A program made the position numbers and the translations under genes. A stretch of 64,000 bases of DNA from Spongiibacter tropicus DSM 19543 (GTDB lineage: Bacteria; Pseudomonadota; Gammaproteobacteria; Pseudomonadales; Spongiibacteraceae): the NCBI RefSeq assembly GCF_000420325.1, contig NZ_ATUS01000001.1:872463-936462 (forward strand), given 5' to 3'. Shown piece after piece: positions 32,870 through 41,599 of the stretch. Numbering within the stretch: position 1 is the first letter of the stretch; each line of letters opens with the position of its first letter. Under the pieces are notes generated by a model that had not been told where the DNA came from, made no database searches, and saw only the letters and a list, made by a program, of their open reading frames with translations.

Positions 32870-33694
32870 CTAGCCAAATTTCTTAGCACACCAACCCAGC
32901 GGATTGTGCTTTCTAGGGCTAGCTTGCCAATAGTTCCAGACATCTTCAGGCAGGACTTTACGCATATCGAGCGGCTTCATAGCAAGGACCTCCTCATTAT
33001 GTAGGTAAACAATCTCCACGTTGCTAATTGAGTTTAGAAGCCTATGCCGAGCAATGTCCTCCTTCTTTCCGACGTGAGAGTCCCCCTGCAACTCGACTAC
33101 GACCATGCGCTTACCTGTCCAAAAGGCGATATCTACTCTCGTAGAGTCAGGCTCGTTACCAAGTATTTTCTTATTTAAGTGGAACCAAGCTTCCGGCATC
33201 GGCAATAAAGCAGCAAATGCGTGGGTGTAATCTTCCGGGTCACCTGGCTGGCCTGACCAAGAGTATTGAGGAACGTTCCCCCCTAAGCTCTCATCTGCAA
33301 AAACATCCAAAACGTACTTGGTATACAACTTCAAAAAGAGTTTTGCAGCTGCTGTAGTTTGGAGCTGCTTTCGATCACACAACTCGACGAAATATTGTAT
33401 TACGTACTCGATAGATTCTTTTACGGCAAACTCATCGAATTCCTGAGTTGTTCTCCAGTCTGGGCAAACCGAGCGAAAATCACTTATCCGAAGAGCTTCA
33501 GAATTCTGAGGATCAACGACTAAACAGGGAAACTCGAATCCGAGGACAACGCTTTCCATACCTATAGATTGAATGTGTATACCGTGCTTCGAAGGCTTTC
33601 CCGATCTTTTCCAGCTCTCGCAGCCTTGAGGCAAGAACTCCTGCTGCTTGCAAGCAAACGGTATTAGTGACACGGATAACTTGGACTCGATCAT
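32870..33694 (-). CDS. uncharacterised protein with PD-(D/E)XK endonuclease-like C-terminal domain
   Basis: The 274-residue protein is A+T-rich compared with the core genome. Its C-terminal third reads TRVDIAFWTGKRMVVVELQGDSHVGK, a strand with Asp followed by a strand with Glu-x-Gln and a downstream His. This is the layout of restriction-endonuclease-like folds (VELDGxxH in Vsr/DUF559 relatives). The N-terminal two-thirds are helical and unrecognised. The start ATG 33694 lies 8 bases after a perfect GTTRRRY heptamer. Nuclease activity, and whether it serves defence, DNA repair or something else, are unproven. Confidence 0.65.
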   Translation of the reverse strand: MIESKLSVSLIPFACKQQEFLPQGCESWKRSGKPSKHGIHIQSIGMESVVLGFEFPCLVVDPQNSEALRISDFRSVCPDWRTTQEFDEFAVKESIEYVIQYFVELCDRKQLQTTAAAKLFLKLYTKYVLDVFADESLGGNVPQYSWSGQPGDPEDYTHAFAALLPMPEAWFHLNKKILGNEPDSTRVDIAFWTGKRMVVVELQGDSHVGKKEDIARHRLLNSISNVEIVYLHNEEVLAMKPLDMRKVLPEDVWNYWQASPRKHNPLGWCAKKFG

Positions 33695-33702
33695 TCAAGT
33701 TG

Positions 33703-33709
33703 ACCTAAC
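33703..33709 (-). repeat. GTTAGGT core-site heptamer before the array's first gene
   Basis: On the minus strand GTTAGGT (33709-33703) matches GTTRRRY exactly and is followed 8 bases later by the ATG of the nuclease-like gene. It could be the end of an attI or attC. No convincing partner arm was found upstream, and a heptamer alone is weak evidence. Confidence 0.3.
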
Positions 33710-34047
33710 AGGTTAAGGGCAGTGGGATTTGTCGCCCAACATTTATATATCGCGCGCGCTCGGTTTGTCCTGACAAAAAATTCGCCAGATTTCTTACAAA
33801 CCACTGAATTTATTAATAAACAACTGGAAATTGAAAAAATAGGCCGCCAAAAAAGCGTGCGTGCGTAGTTATCTTGGAGAGGGGGCATCATATCTCTTGC
33901 CTCACTTCCCTATGTGGCTGATTTTCTGAGTGCTCCTGAAGGCTGCGCTGGATAAACACGCATCGCTTGCAGGAATAATGAGCATAGGGGCTGGTTTGGA
34001 AAAATACCACTGGAAATTCAGCCAGCGTTGCCGTGCTGTTTCGAGGC
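33710..34047. other. gene-poor A+T-rich spacer
   Basis: No gene is convincing here. A minus-strand open frame of 66 codons (33891-33691) has no family, no good ribosome site, and crosses the core-like heptamer. The stretch contains long A/T runs and a GCGCGCGC tract (33753-33760). No integrase or transposase fragment is visible. It separates the accessory genes from the YajG operon. Confidence 0.5.
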
Positions 34048-34051
34048 ATAA

Positions 34052-34078
34052 AAAAAGGCCCTTAGTCAGGGCCTTTTT
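34052..34078 (-). terminator. bidirectional rho-independent terminator
   Basis: AAAAAGGCCC (34052-34061) pairs perfectly with GGGCCTTTTT (34069-34078) around TTAGTCA, with T-tracts in both directions. It ends the yajG-DUF2333-PCuAC transcript, which runs leftward. Confidence 0.92.
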
Positions 34079-34117
34079 ACCTTACTGAAAAACCGCTTTC
34101 TAGCGGCAGCACAGACT

Positions 34118-34726
34118 TTAGTCGTTGCTTTTATCCAGCAGGAAGTTTTGCAGTTTGGCGTCGGCCAACATGTTTTCCAGCACATCGACGACCAGCTTGT
34201 TCACCATTTCTTCGTTATGCGGCTCGCTGGGCGCGTTGAAGAATTTTTCCTGACGCTTGATTTTGTAGCGACCTTCATAGCGACTGTTCTGTCGCACGGC
34301 TTCTACCCGCACCTGGGCTTCCATATCCATGGGATGGCCCACGCCGTCGGTATCGGGGTGGTTGTACACCAGTGACTCAAAGACAACGTGCAGGTCGGTG
34401 GTTTGCGGGCTGAGGCTGTCGACTTCAAAGCCCAGAGCCTTGAGGTGGTCTTTCAGCGCGGGCTGAATCGCCAGCGACAGGCTTTCGCCGAGGGTGATCA
34501 AGGCGGTATCGCGGTAGGCGCCACCACGGCTGCCCAGCACTTTGTCACGGCGGTCGTCACTGACGCGCACGTGCACGGGCTGTTTATTGCCAATGGCTTG
34601 TTCCGGCGCGGGGAAGCTGGGCGCCAGCGTAATTTTTTGGGGGCTTTGCGCACAGGCGGCCAACAGCACCGCAGCGGCAACGGCAACGGCCACAAGGGGT
34701 TTGATTACAGAGTGAATGGCTGTCAT
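34118..34726 (-). CDS. YajG family lipoprotein
   Basis: This 202-residue protein has a lipoprotein signal (LLAAC, Cys25). The YajG-like core begins ITLAPSFPAP and includes VRVSDDRRDKVLGSRGG and ALKDHLKALGFEV; its sheet-helix pattern ends in LVVDVLENMLADAKLQNFL. YajG proteins are envelope lipoproteins of unknown function. The gene follows DUF2333 by 3 bases and is last before a strong terminator, so the three-gene order PCuAC-DUF2333-yajG is one transcript. Confidence 0.85.
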   Translation of the reverse strand: MTAIHSVIKPLVAVAVAAAVLLAACAQSPQKITLAPSFPAPEQAIGNKQPVHVRVSDDRRDKVLGSRGGAYRDTALITLGESLSLAIQPALKDHLKALGFEVDSLSPQTTDLHVVFESLVYNHPDTDGVGHPMDMEAQVRVEAVRQNSRYEGRYKIKRQEKFFNAPSEPHNEEMVNKLVVDVLENMLADAKLQNFLLDKSND

Positions 34727-34729
34727 GGC

Positions 34730-35764
34730 TTATCCTTTTGAGAGCAAATCGCGCAAATCGATAATGGCAGCATTGGCCCGTGAAATGTACGAGGCCATTA
34801 CCAGCGAGTGGTTTGCCAGCAGGCCAAAGCCGCTGCCGTTCAGAATCATTGGGCTGTAAATCGCTTGCTGGGTTCCTTCCAGCTCGCGGATGATCTGCCG
34901 CAGGCTGACGGTGGCGTTTTTGTTATCCAGCACGTCGGCAAAGTCGACCTCGGCCGCTTTCAGGAAGTGCAGCAGTGCCCAAGCGCTGCCGCGGGCTTCG
35001 TAGAAGACGTTGTCGATATCCATCCACGGAGTTTTAACCCGCTGATCCGACGACGAGGGTGTGGACTGCCGCGCGCTGGGGTCATTGGCCAGATCGGTGT
35101 TGACTCGGGGGCGACCGACGCTGGCGCTCAGACGCTGGGAGAGACTGCCCAGCCGGGATTCCACAACCGAGAGCCAGTAGCGCAGATTATCGGCGCGGGC
35201 GTAGAACTGCGCATCGGGCTGATCGACATCGCTCAGGCGGCTGCGATAGGCCTTGAGATAGCGAATGGCGGCGCGGTACTCAGACTCCGAGGCGGGCACG
35301 GCCCAGCTATTGGAGGAGAAGTTAAAGCGCGGTTCGGCCTTGGCCAGATCTTTGTCTTCCTGAGATTGCGACTGGGAGCGACTGTAGCTTTCGCGCAGGG
35401 CGCGGCTGAGATCGCGCACTTGCATCAACACGCCGTATTCCCAGGAAGGCATATTGTCCATCAAGACGCCGGGCGGGGTGATGTCGTTGCTGAGAAAACC
35501 GCCGGGCTTGTCGAGCAGCAGCTCGGCCACATCGATCAGTGCCGAGGTGGTGGCAGAACCGACCACAGCACTGCGGCTGTTGTCCCGATCGAACTGGGTG
35601 GCGGGCAGTTCCGGCGTGAAGCTCCAGTAAATACCCAGGCCGCAGACCAGCAGCAGGTAAAGGCCGCCGGCAATACCGGCGATGTGCGCGACATTGCGGT
35701 TACCCAGCCAGTCTTGCAGGGCTTCTTTTATACCGGCAATGGCATCCATCAAACGCTGTTTCAT
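34730..35764 (-). CDS. DUF2333 family membrane-anchored protein
   Basis: The 344-residue protein has a short cytosolic start and one membrane helix (IAGIAGGLYLLLVCGLGIYWSF, about 28-49). A large periplasmic domain follows, with the family landmarks LDKPGGFLSNDITPPGVLMDNMPSWE and the LRIYWLS-like segment DNLRYWLSVVESRLG. It is found mainly in gammaproteobacteria; function is unknown. Its ATG overlaps the stop of the PCuAC gene by one base (TGATG), a sign of translational coupling. Confidence 0.87.
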   Translation of the reverse strand: MKQRLMDAIAGIKEALQDWLGNRNVAHIAGIAGGLYLLLVCGLGIYWSFTPELPATQFDRDNSRSAVVGSATTSALIDVAELLLDKPGGFLSNDITPPGVLMDNMPSWEYGVLMQVRDLSRALRESYSRSQSQSQEDKDLAKAEPRFNFSSNSWAVPASESEYRAAIRYLKAYRSRLSDVDQPDAQFYARADNLRYWLSVVESRLGSLSQRLSASVGRPRVNTDLANDPSARQSTPSSSDQRVKTPWMDIDNVFYEARGSAWALLHFLKAAEVDFADVLDNKNATVSLRQIIRELEGTQQAIYSPMILNGSGFGLLANHSLVMASYISRANAAIIDLRDLLSKG

Positions 35765-36234
35765 CAGTGATGTTCTCCGTGTCCGTGGTGCTCATCGTGC
35801 CCGTTCATTGGGGCTTCTTTTAATACGCTGCGCACGGGCGCGTCTATTTCGTATTCCGCGCCGCTGTCGTCAATCAGGCTGAACTGCACTCGCTCGCCAT
35901 CGCGCAGGGGCGCAGTGAGGTTAATCAACATCAGGTGATAGCCACCCGGCTTGAACACCAACTGCTCTCCGGCGGCTACGGTGACGCTGTCCTGACGACG
36001 CATGGCCGCCATCCCATTGTGCTGACCGTGACTGTGAATTTCCAGGCGCTCCGCCGCACGGCTGCTGCCTGCGCGAAGGGTCAGTGGCGCATCGCCGGGG
36101 TTCACCAAGGTGAAGAAGGCGGCGGTGTTTTTCTGGGTTGGCGGTAGTCCGCGCACATAGACCTGTTCAACGCTCAAGCCGAGCGCTGACAAAGGCAAGA
36201 TTGCTGCGAGTAAAAGCAGCCATTTGCGGGTCAT
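35764..36234 (-). CDS. periplasmic copper chaperone PCuAC (DUF461) with His-rich tail
   Basis: ATG 36234 follows GGAGG with good spacing and gives a signal peptide (MTRKWLLLLAAILPLSALG). The 156-residue product has the Cu(I) site of the family: LEIHSHGQHNGMAAMRR (His and Met ligands) and, about 21 residues later, GGYHLML (H-x-M). The last eleven residues (HDEHHGHGEHH) form a His cluster that would bind a further metal, as in some PCuAC proteins. PCuAC delivers copper to the CuA centre of cytochrome oxidase. Divergent dsbD could reduce the oxidase cysteines, so a shared role in oxidase assembly is plausible. Confidence 0.9.
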   Translation of the reverse strand: MTRKWLLLLAAILPLSALGLSVEQVYVRGLPPTQKNTAAFFTLVNPGDAPLTLRAGSSRAAERLEIHSHGQHNGMAAMRRQDSVTVAAGEQLVFKPGGYHLMLINLTAPLRDGERVQFSLIDDSGAEYEIDAPVRSVLKEAPMNGHDEHHGHGEHH

Positions 36235-36365
36235 AGATTCCTCCAGTGTGTACATGCAAGACAGCGCCGTCGATCTGACTTACTATGGGCGCCGCGCCTC
36301 GCACGTGACCTATGGGTGTCAGGCGTTGCGCCCTATGATAACGCCAGTTGCCAGCGATAGTCCTT

Positions 36366-38057
36366 ATGAGTCGGTTTTTATTACTGTTTTTCCTGTTCGC
36401 CAGCATACTTCCCAGCTATGCCAACGACCCTTTTGGCAAAGGCACGCAGAGCTTTTCGCTGGACCAGCAACCGGCGTTTTTGCCGGTGGAAGAGGCCTAT
36501 CAGGCCAGCATTGATGTACTGGACAACAGTCTGCTGGTCGACTGGCGTATCGCCGACGGCTACTACCTGTACCGGGAGCGCTTTGAGGTGGTCGCCAGCC
36601 GCGACGGTCAGGCCATCGCTGCCGAGCTGGAGTTCAGCCCCGGCAAAGTGAAAGACGATCCGTATTTTGGCCGCACCGAGGTGTACTACCACGGTGCGAG
36701 TATTCGTATTGGCGAGCTTGGCGATCCCAAGGGCCTGAAGCTGAAGCTGACCTCGCAGGGCTGCGCCGATGCCGGACTCTGCTATCCGCCGCGCACCCAG
36801 TATTTCTCGGCCGATGCCGATGGCGTGTTCCGCGAAACTGCCCGCCCGTCGACCACCGCTACCGCCACGGCCGTTGCGCCTCCTGAGTACAGCAGCCTGC
36901 CGGTGATTCTGTTGCTGGCCGCCCTCGGCGGCGCCATCCTGAATTTAATGCCCTGCGTCTTCCCGGTACTGGGGCTGAAGGTGCTGAGCTTCACCAATGC
37001 CCACCACGGTCGGCCGGTCAATCACGGACTGGTGTACAGCGCCGGGGTGGTGCTCAGTTTTGTGCTGGTTGCCGGCGTGCTGATCGGTATGCAGCAGGCG
37101 GGACAGGCCGTGGGCTGGGGCTTTCAACTGCAGTCACCACTGTTTGTGGCCTCACTGGCGGCGCTGTTTTTTGTTCTGTCGCTGAACCTGCTGGGGCTGT
37201 TTGAGCTCGGCGGCCGCTGGATGAATATCGGCGGTGATCTCAGCCAGGAACCCGGATTTCGCGGTAGTTTCTTTACCGGCGTACTGGCAACGCTGGTGGC
37301 GAGCCCCTGCACCGCGCCATTTATGGGCAGCGCGATTGGCTATGCCGCCACCCAGCCCCCGACCATTGCGCTGCTGGTGTTCGCCAGCCTCGGCGCGGGC
37401 ATGGCACTGCCGGTGTTGCTGCTGACGATTTTCCCCCAGTGGCTGCGCTGGCTGCCCAAACCCGGCCAGTGGATGCTGCACCTGCGCCAACTGATGGCCT
37501 TCCCTCTGCTTGCCACAGCCATCTGGCTGGCGTGGATAGTGGGCCGCCAGACCGGCGCCGACGGCATGGCGGGCACGCTGCTGAGCTGGCTGCTGCTGGG
37601 CCTGGCCATTTGGTTGTGGGGATTGGGTGGACGCCGCAAGTGGCTGGCGGTGGTCAGCCTTGCCGCGATACCGTCGTTGCTGGTGGGCAGCCTGCAACGC
37701 GCACCGGAGGTCTCCGCCAGCGGGCAGTTTGATGCAACTCAGATCACCGCACTTCGCGAGTCCGGGCGCGCGGTGTTTCTGGACGTCACCGCCGACTGGT
37801 GCATTACCTGCGCCGCCAATGAAGCCCTGGTGCTGAACACCGATGACATTCAACAGGCCTTTGCCGACAGCAATGTGGAATATCTGGTGGCGGACTGGAC
37901 GCGATATGACCCCGCGATCACTGCACTTTTGGCGGAGTTCGAGCGTAATGGCATCCCGTTGTATGTGTATTACCCGGCAGATATGAGTGCGGCCCCGCAA
38001 ATACTGCCCCAGGTCCTCAATAAAACGATGGTACTGCGGGTACTGAACACCCCTTAA
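36366..38057 (+). CDS. dsbD: thiol:disulfide interchange protein DsbD
   Basis: ATG 36366 starts a signal peptide (MSRFLLLFFLFASILPSYA); an in-frame upstream ATG at 36348 is less likely. The 563-residue protein has all three DsbD parts: a periplasmic alpha domain with the CADAGLCYPP Cys pair, an eight-helix beta domain with MPCVFPVLGLK and SPCTAPFMG cysteines, and a C-terminal thioredoxin-like gamma domain with WCITC. It carries reducing power from cytosolic thioredoxin to periplasmic substrates, including cytochrome c maturation. It is the first gene of the segment with conserved order leading to purD and the RetS-like kinase. Confidence 0.95.
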   Translation: MSRFLLLFFLFASILPSYANDPFGKGTQSFSLDQQPAFLPVEEAYQASIDVLDNSLLVDWRIADGYYLYRERFEVVASRDGQAIAAELEFSPGKVKDDPYFGRTEVYYHGASIRIGELGDPKGLKLKLTSQGCADAGLCYPPRTQYFSADADGVFRETARPSTTATATAVAPPEYSSLPVILLLAALGGAILNLMPCVFPVLGLKVLSFTNAHHGRPVNHGLVYSAGVVLSFVLVAGVLIGMQQAGQAVGWGFQLQSPLFVASLAALFFVLSLNLLGLFELGGRWMNIGGDLSQEPGFRGSFFTGVLATLVASPCTAPFMGSAIGYAATQPPTIALLVFASLGAGMALPVLLLTIFPQWLRWLPKPGQWMLHLRQLMAFPLLATAIWLAWIVGRQTGADGMAGTLLSWLLLGLAIWLWGLGGRRKWLAVVSLAAIPSLLVGSLQRAPEVSASGQFDATQITALRESGRAVFLDVTADWCITCAANEALVLNTDDIQQAFADSNVEYLVADWTRYDPAITALLAEFERNGIPLYVYYPADMSAAPQILPQVLNKTMVLRVLNTP

Positions 38058-38059
38058 GC

Positions 38060-38088
38060 AGTGTGACAGTGTTAGCACTGAACACACT
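38060..38088 (+). terminator. hairpin after dsbD
   Basis: AGTGTGacAGTG (38060-38071) can pair with CACTgaACACACT (38076-38088) around TTAG with a small internal mismatch. It begins 3 bases after the dsbD stop. There is no T-run, so termination is uncertain. Confidence 0.4.
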
Positions 38089-38225
38089 TATTTCGGCTAA
38101 AAACCGTGCATCGTCTGCAATCTTGCAGGAAACTTGCAGACATCTCAAAAATTTGAGCTGTTTCGTTGGACTCGCTTTTTCAATTGCGGCAAACTACGCC
38201 AAATTTTCTGATTTTTCGGTGATGT

Positions 38226-38666
38226 ATGGCGTCTATTCTCGTGCTGCACGGCCCCAATCTGAACCTGCTCGGCACCCGCGAGCCGGCGGTTTACGGGCAT
38301 CAGACACTGGCCGACATCAACGCCGATTTGCAGCAGGCAGCCACCGCGGCCGGACACCACCTGCAGAGCCTGCAAAGTAACGCGGAAGCGGAACTGATCG
38401 AGCGCGTTCACGACGCTCGCCACGAAGGCATCGACTTCATCATTATTAACCCCGCAGCGTTCACGCACACCAGCGTGGCGCTGCGCGATGCCCTACTGGG
38501 CGTCGACATTCCCTTTATTGAAGTTCACCTGTCGAATGTCCACGCCCGCGAAGCCTTTCGCAGCCATTCCTATTTCTCAGACATTGCCCGCGGTGTGATC
38601 TGCGGCCTGGGGCCTCAAGGCTATCGCCTGGCTCTGGACGCGGCATTGCAGCAATTGGGCAGCTAA
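38226..38666 (+). CDS. aroQ: type II 3-dehydroquinate dehydratase
   Basis: The 146-residue enzyme is the usual length for the dodecameric type II class. Visible active-site segments are [16 protein letters not shown] (catalytic Tyr on the flexible loop), [11 protein letters not shown] (substrate binding), [14 protein letters not shown] (catalytic His) and [11 protein letters not shown]. It removes water from 3-dehydroquinate in the shikimate pathway. It is followed at 36 bases by accB, a gene pairing conserved in Pseudomonas. Confidence 0.96.
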   Translation: MASILVLHGPNLNLLGTREPAVYGHQTLADINADLQQAATAAGHHLQSLQSNAEAELIERVHDARHEGIDFIIINPAAFTHTSVALRDALLGVDIPFIEVHLSNVHAREAFRSHSYFSDIARGVICGLGPQGYRLALDAALQQLGS

Positions 38667-38702
38667 ACACTCAACACTAAAACCTCACACAAGAGAGCGA
38701 CT

Positions 38703-39164
38703 ATGGATATCAGGAAAGTAAAAAAATTAATTGAGCTCCTGGAAGAGTCGAACATCGACGAACTGGAGATCAAGGAAGGCGAGGAATCGGTACGCATCAG
38801 CCGTAACAGCGGCGCGGCCGCCGTGGCAGCTCCCCAGTACTACGCTCAGCCCGCGGCAGCCCCTGCTCCCGCCCCGGCACAGGCGGCAGCCGCTCCTGAA
38901 GCGCCCGCCAGCAGCGAGCCGACAATCAACGGCCACGTGATCAAATCGCCCATGGTCGGCACCTTCTACCGCTCGCCGTCTCCGGGTTCTCCGGCCTTTG
39001 TTGAAGTGGGCCAGCACGTGAAAGCGGGCGACGTGGTGTGCATTGTCGAAGCGATGAAGATGATGAACCAGATCGAAGCCGACAAATCCGGTGTTGTCGA
39101 AGCCATTTTGCTGGACGACGCGCAGCCCGTGGAATTTGACCAGCCTCTGATCACTATCGTGTAA
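38703..39164 (+). CDS. accB: acetyl-CoA carboxylase biotin carboxyl carrier protein
   Basis: The 153-residue protein starts with the AccB N-terminal helix region ([23 protein letters not shown]). A flexible Ala/Pro linker follows (about 45-77), then a biotinyl domain with the modified Lys in [12 protein letters not shown] (about 119) and the protruding 'thumb' segment [14 protein letters not shown]. It carries carboxybiotin between AccC and the AccAD transferase in the first step of fatty-acid synthesis. It forms an operon with accC, 57 bases downstream. Confidence 0.97.
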   Translation: MDIRKVKKLIELLEESNIDELEIKEGEESVRISRNSGAAAVAAPQYYAQPAAAPAPAPAQAAAAPEAPASSEPTINGHVIKSPMVGTFYRSPSPGSPAFVEVGQHVKAGDVVCIVEAMKMMNQIEADKSGVVEAILLDDAQPVEFDQPLITIV

Positions 39165-39221
39165 GTCGGCCAGGCCCGATACAGAGAATACGATACCCGC
39201 TATCAGAGGACACCCGAGGAC

Positions 39222-40562
39222 ATGCTTAAAAAAGTCGTTATCGCCAACCGTGGCGAAATCGCACTGCGCATCCTGCGCGCCTGCAAAGAGCTCGGCATCA
39301 AAACTGTTGCCGTTCACTCTGTGGCCGACCGGGATTTGATGCATGTGCGTCTGGCCGATGAGTCTGTGTGCATCGGCCCCGCGCCGTCGCCGCAGAGCTA
39401 TTTGAATATTCCAGCCATTATCAGTGCCGCCGAAGTGACCGACGCCGTGGCGATCCATCCCGGCTACGGCTTTCTGGCAGAAAATGCCGACTTTGCCGAA
39501 CAGGTAGAGAAAAGCGGTTTCACCTTTATTGGCCCCAGCGCGGACGTTATCCGCCTGATGGGCGACAAGGTGTCGGCCATCCGCGCCATGAAAGAAGCGG
39601 GCGTGCCCACTGTGCCCGGCTCCGATGGCCCGATTGATCAGGACAGCGACCGCACACTGGCGATCGCCCGCCGAATCGGCTATCCGGTGATCATCAAAGC
39701 TGCCGCCGGTGGCGGTGGTCGCGGTATGCGCGTGGTGCACAGCGAAGCGGCTCTGCTCAACGCCGTGTATGTGACCCAGTCAGAGGCCAAGGCGGCCTTT
39801 GGCGACGATACCGTCTACATCGAGAAATTCCTGGAAAACCCGCGCCACGTGGAGATTCAGGTACTCGCCGATGGTCAGGGCAACGCCATTCACCTGGGCG
39901 ACCGCGACTGCTCGCTGCAGCGCCGTCACCAGAAAGTGCTGGAAGAAGCCCCCGCCCCCGGCATTCCCGACGATGTGCGCAACCGCGTTGCCATGTCCTG
40001 CGTGGAAGCCTGCATCAAGATCAACTACCGCGGCGCAGGAACCTTCGAGTTTCTGTATGAAAACGGCGAGTTCTTCTTTATCGAGATGAACACCCGGATT
40101 CAGGTAGAGCATCCGGTCAGCGAAATGGTGACGGGCGTGGACCTGATCAAGGAGCAGTTGATGATCGCCGGTGGCGAACCGCTGCGCCTGCGTCAGGAAG
40201 ACATCAAGGTTGAAGGCCACGCCTTCGAGTGCCGGATTAATGCCGAGGACCCGAAGACCTTCATGCCCTGCCCCGGCAAGATCAAGCACTACCACGCCCC
40301 CGGCGGCCTGGGCGTGCGCGTCGATTCGCATCTGTACAGCGGTTACACCGTGCCGCCAAACTACGACTCGATGATCGCCAAAATCATTACCTGGGGCGAT
40401 GACCGTAAATCGGCGCTGAATCGCATGCGCACCGCACTGGACGAGCTGGTGGTAGACGGCATTCGAACGAATACCGAGCTGCACCGCGATCTGGTTCGCG
40501 ACAGTGCTTTCCGGGAGGGTGGCGTAAGCATTCACTATCTCGAAAAGAAACTGAAAATCTGA
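39222..40562 (+). CDS. accC: biotin carboxylase subunit of acetyl-CoA carboxylase
   Basis: The 446-residue ATP-grasp enzyme is the length of E. coli AccC. Motifs include the N-terminal [17 protein letters not shown], the glycine-rich ATP loop [10 protein letters not shown] (about 165), the metal-binding [20 protein letters not shown] (about 287-305) and [11 protein letters not shown]. It carboxylates biotin on AccB using ATP and bicarbonate. A strong terminator follows, so accBC ends here and prmA has its own promoter or reads through. Confidence 0.97.
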   Translation: MLKKVVIANRGEIALRILRACKELGIKTVAVHSVADRDLMHVRLADESVCIGPAPSPQSYLNIPAIISAAEVTDAVAIHPGYGFLAENADFAEQVEKSGFTFIGPSADVIRLMGDKVSAIRAMKEAGVPTVPGSDGPIDQDSDRTLAIARRIGYPVIIKAAAGGGGRGMRVVHSEAALLNAVYVTQSEAKAAFGDDTVYIEKFLENPRHVEIQVLADGQGNAIHLGDRDCSLQRRHQKVLEEAPAPGIPDDVRNRVAMSCVEACIKINYRGAGTFEFLYENGEFFFIEMNTRIQVEHPVSEMVTGVDLIKEQLMIAGGEPLRLRQEDIKVEGHAFECRINAEDPKTFMPCPGKIKHYHAPGGLGVRVDSHLYSGYTVPPNYDSMIAKIITWGDDRKSALNRMRTALDELVVDGIRTNTELHRDLVRDSAFREGGVSIHYLEKKLKI

Positions 40563-40580
40563 TTTACTGCGCATCGTGCA

Positions 40581-40609
40581 AAGGGGCCTGCTGGCCCCTT
40601 TTTTGTTTT
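40581..40609 (+). terminator. rho-independent terminator of accBC
   Basis: AAGGGGCC (40581-40588) and GGCCCCTT (40593-40600) pair exactly around TGCT and are followed by TTTTGTTTT. It lies 18 bases after the accC stop. Confidence 0.93.
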
Positions 40610-40644
40610 AACGTGTTTATTTGACTCGCAACAAGGCCACCATC

Positions 40645-41526
40645 ATGAGCTGGTTACAGATCCGTCTCGACGCCAACCCCGACACCGCCAGTGCGCTGGA
40701 AGATGCGCTGCTGGACTGCGGCGCCGCCTCGGTCACGATGGAAGACAACGCCGATCAGCCGCTGTTTGAGCCGCCCATCGGCGAAACGCCAGTGTGGCAG
40801 AACACCCGAGTCACCGGCATGTTTATGGCCGACACCGATATGGTCGCGGTACTGGCCGGACTCAATCAGATTTATGGCGAGCTGCCACCCCATCGCATTG
40901 AAATTCTGGAAGACCGGGACTGGATTCGCGAGTGGATGGACAGCTACCACCCGCTGCAGTGCGGCGAGCGCCTGTGGATTTGCCCCAGTTGGCGCGAACC
41001 CACCGACCCGGATGCCGTGAACCTGATGCTCGACCCCGGTCTGGCCTTCGGCACGGGCACTCACCCGACCACCTGGCTCTGCCTGAACTGGCTGGACAGC
41101 CAGCCGCTGCAGGGCAAGACCGTCATCGACTATGGCTGTGGTTCCGGCATTCTGGGCATTGCCGCCCTGCTGCTGGGCGCCGAGCGAATGATCGCCGTGG
41201 ATATCGATCCGCAGGCACTGCAAGCCACTCGCGACAATGCTCAACGCAATAATATCGACCCAGCGCGTATCGACTGCTATTTGCCAGAGGACCTGCCGGA
41301 GGTGTTGAAAGGCGATGTGCTGCTGGCGAATATTCTTGCGGGCCCCTTACTGGAACTCGCACCGGCATTGGCCGAGACCATTCCCGCCGGTGCACCGGTC
41401 TGCCTGTCGGGCATTCTCGATACCCAGGGCGACGGCATCTGCGAGCGCTACAGCCAGTGGTTTGAGCAGTTCGGGCGCCAGCAGCGCGAAGAGTGGCTGC
41501 GAATTACCGCCGTTAAAAAAGGCTGA
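40645..41526 (+). CDS. prmA: ribosomal protein L11 methyltransferase
   Basis: ATG 40645 gives the standard MSWLQIRLDA start; a TTG at 40621 is in frame upstream but lies in the accC terminator region. The 293-residue protein has an N-terminal substrate-recognition domain (about 1-60), then a linker and a Rossmann methyltransferase with the SAM motif IDYGCGSGILGIAALLLGA (about 162) and the LANILAGPLLEL active-site strand. The preceding MLDPGLAFGTGTHPTT is a PrmA hallmark. It trimethylates amino groups of ribosomal protein L11. Confidence 0.96.
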   Translation: MSWLQIRLDANPDTASALEDALLDCGAASVTMEDNADQPLFEPPIGETPVWQNTRVTGMFMADTDMVAVLAGLNQIYGELPPHRIEILEDRDWIREWMDSYHPLQCGERLWICPSWREPTDPDAVNLMLDPGLAFGTGTHPTTWLCLNWLDSQPLQGKTVIDYGCGSGILGIAALLLGAERMIAVDIDPQALQATRDNAQRNNIDPARIDCYLPEDLPEVLKGDVLLANILAGPLLELAPALAETIPAGAPVCLSGILDTQGDGICERYSQWFEQFGRQQREEWLRITAVKKG

Positions 41527-41528
41527 CA

Positions 41529-41558
41529 TTGAGGCCCGATGAAACTTGCTTTTATACT
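41529..41558 (+). promoter_or_regulatory. candidate sigma-70 promoter for the DUF3426 gene
   Basis: TTGAGG (41529-41534) and TATACT (41553-41558) are 18 bases apart and match the consensus at 4 and 5 of 6 positions. They lie between prmA and the next start codon, 42 bases upstream of ATG 41600. Confidence 0.45.
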
Positions 41559-41599
41559 GACGCCCAGCACGCCTTCCGGCTCAACGATAAGCACTCTGC

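Noticed and set aside
33753-33760. GCGCGCGC tract in the spacer, considered as an attI or origin feature
   Set aside because: Simple-sequence tract with no accompanying integrase, DnaA boxes or repeats.
33691-33891. 66-codon minus-strand frame before the nuclease-like gene
   Set aside because: No ribosome site, no family, odd composition, and it crosses a recombination-core-like heptamer.
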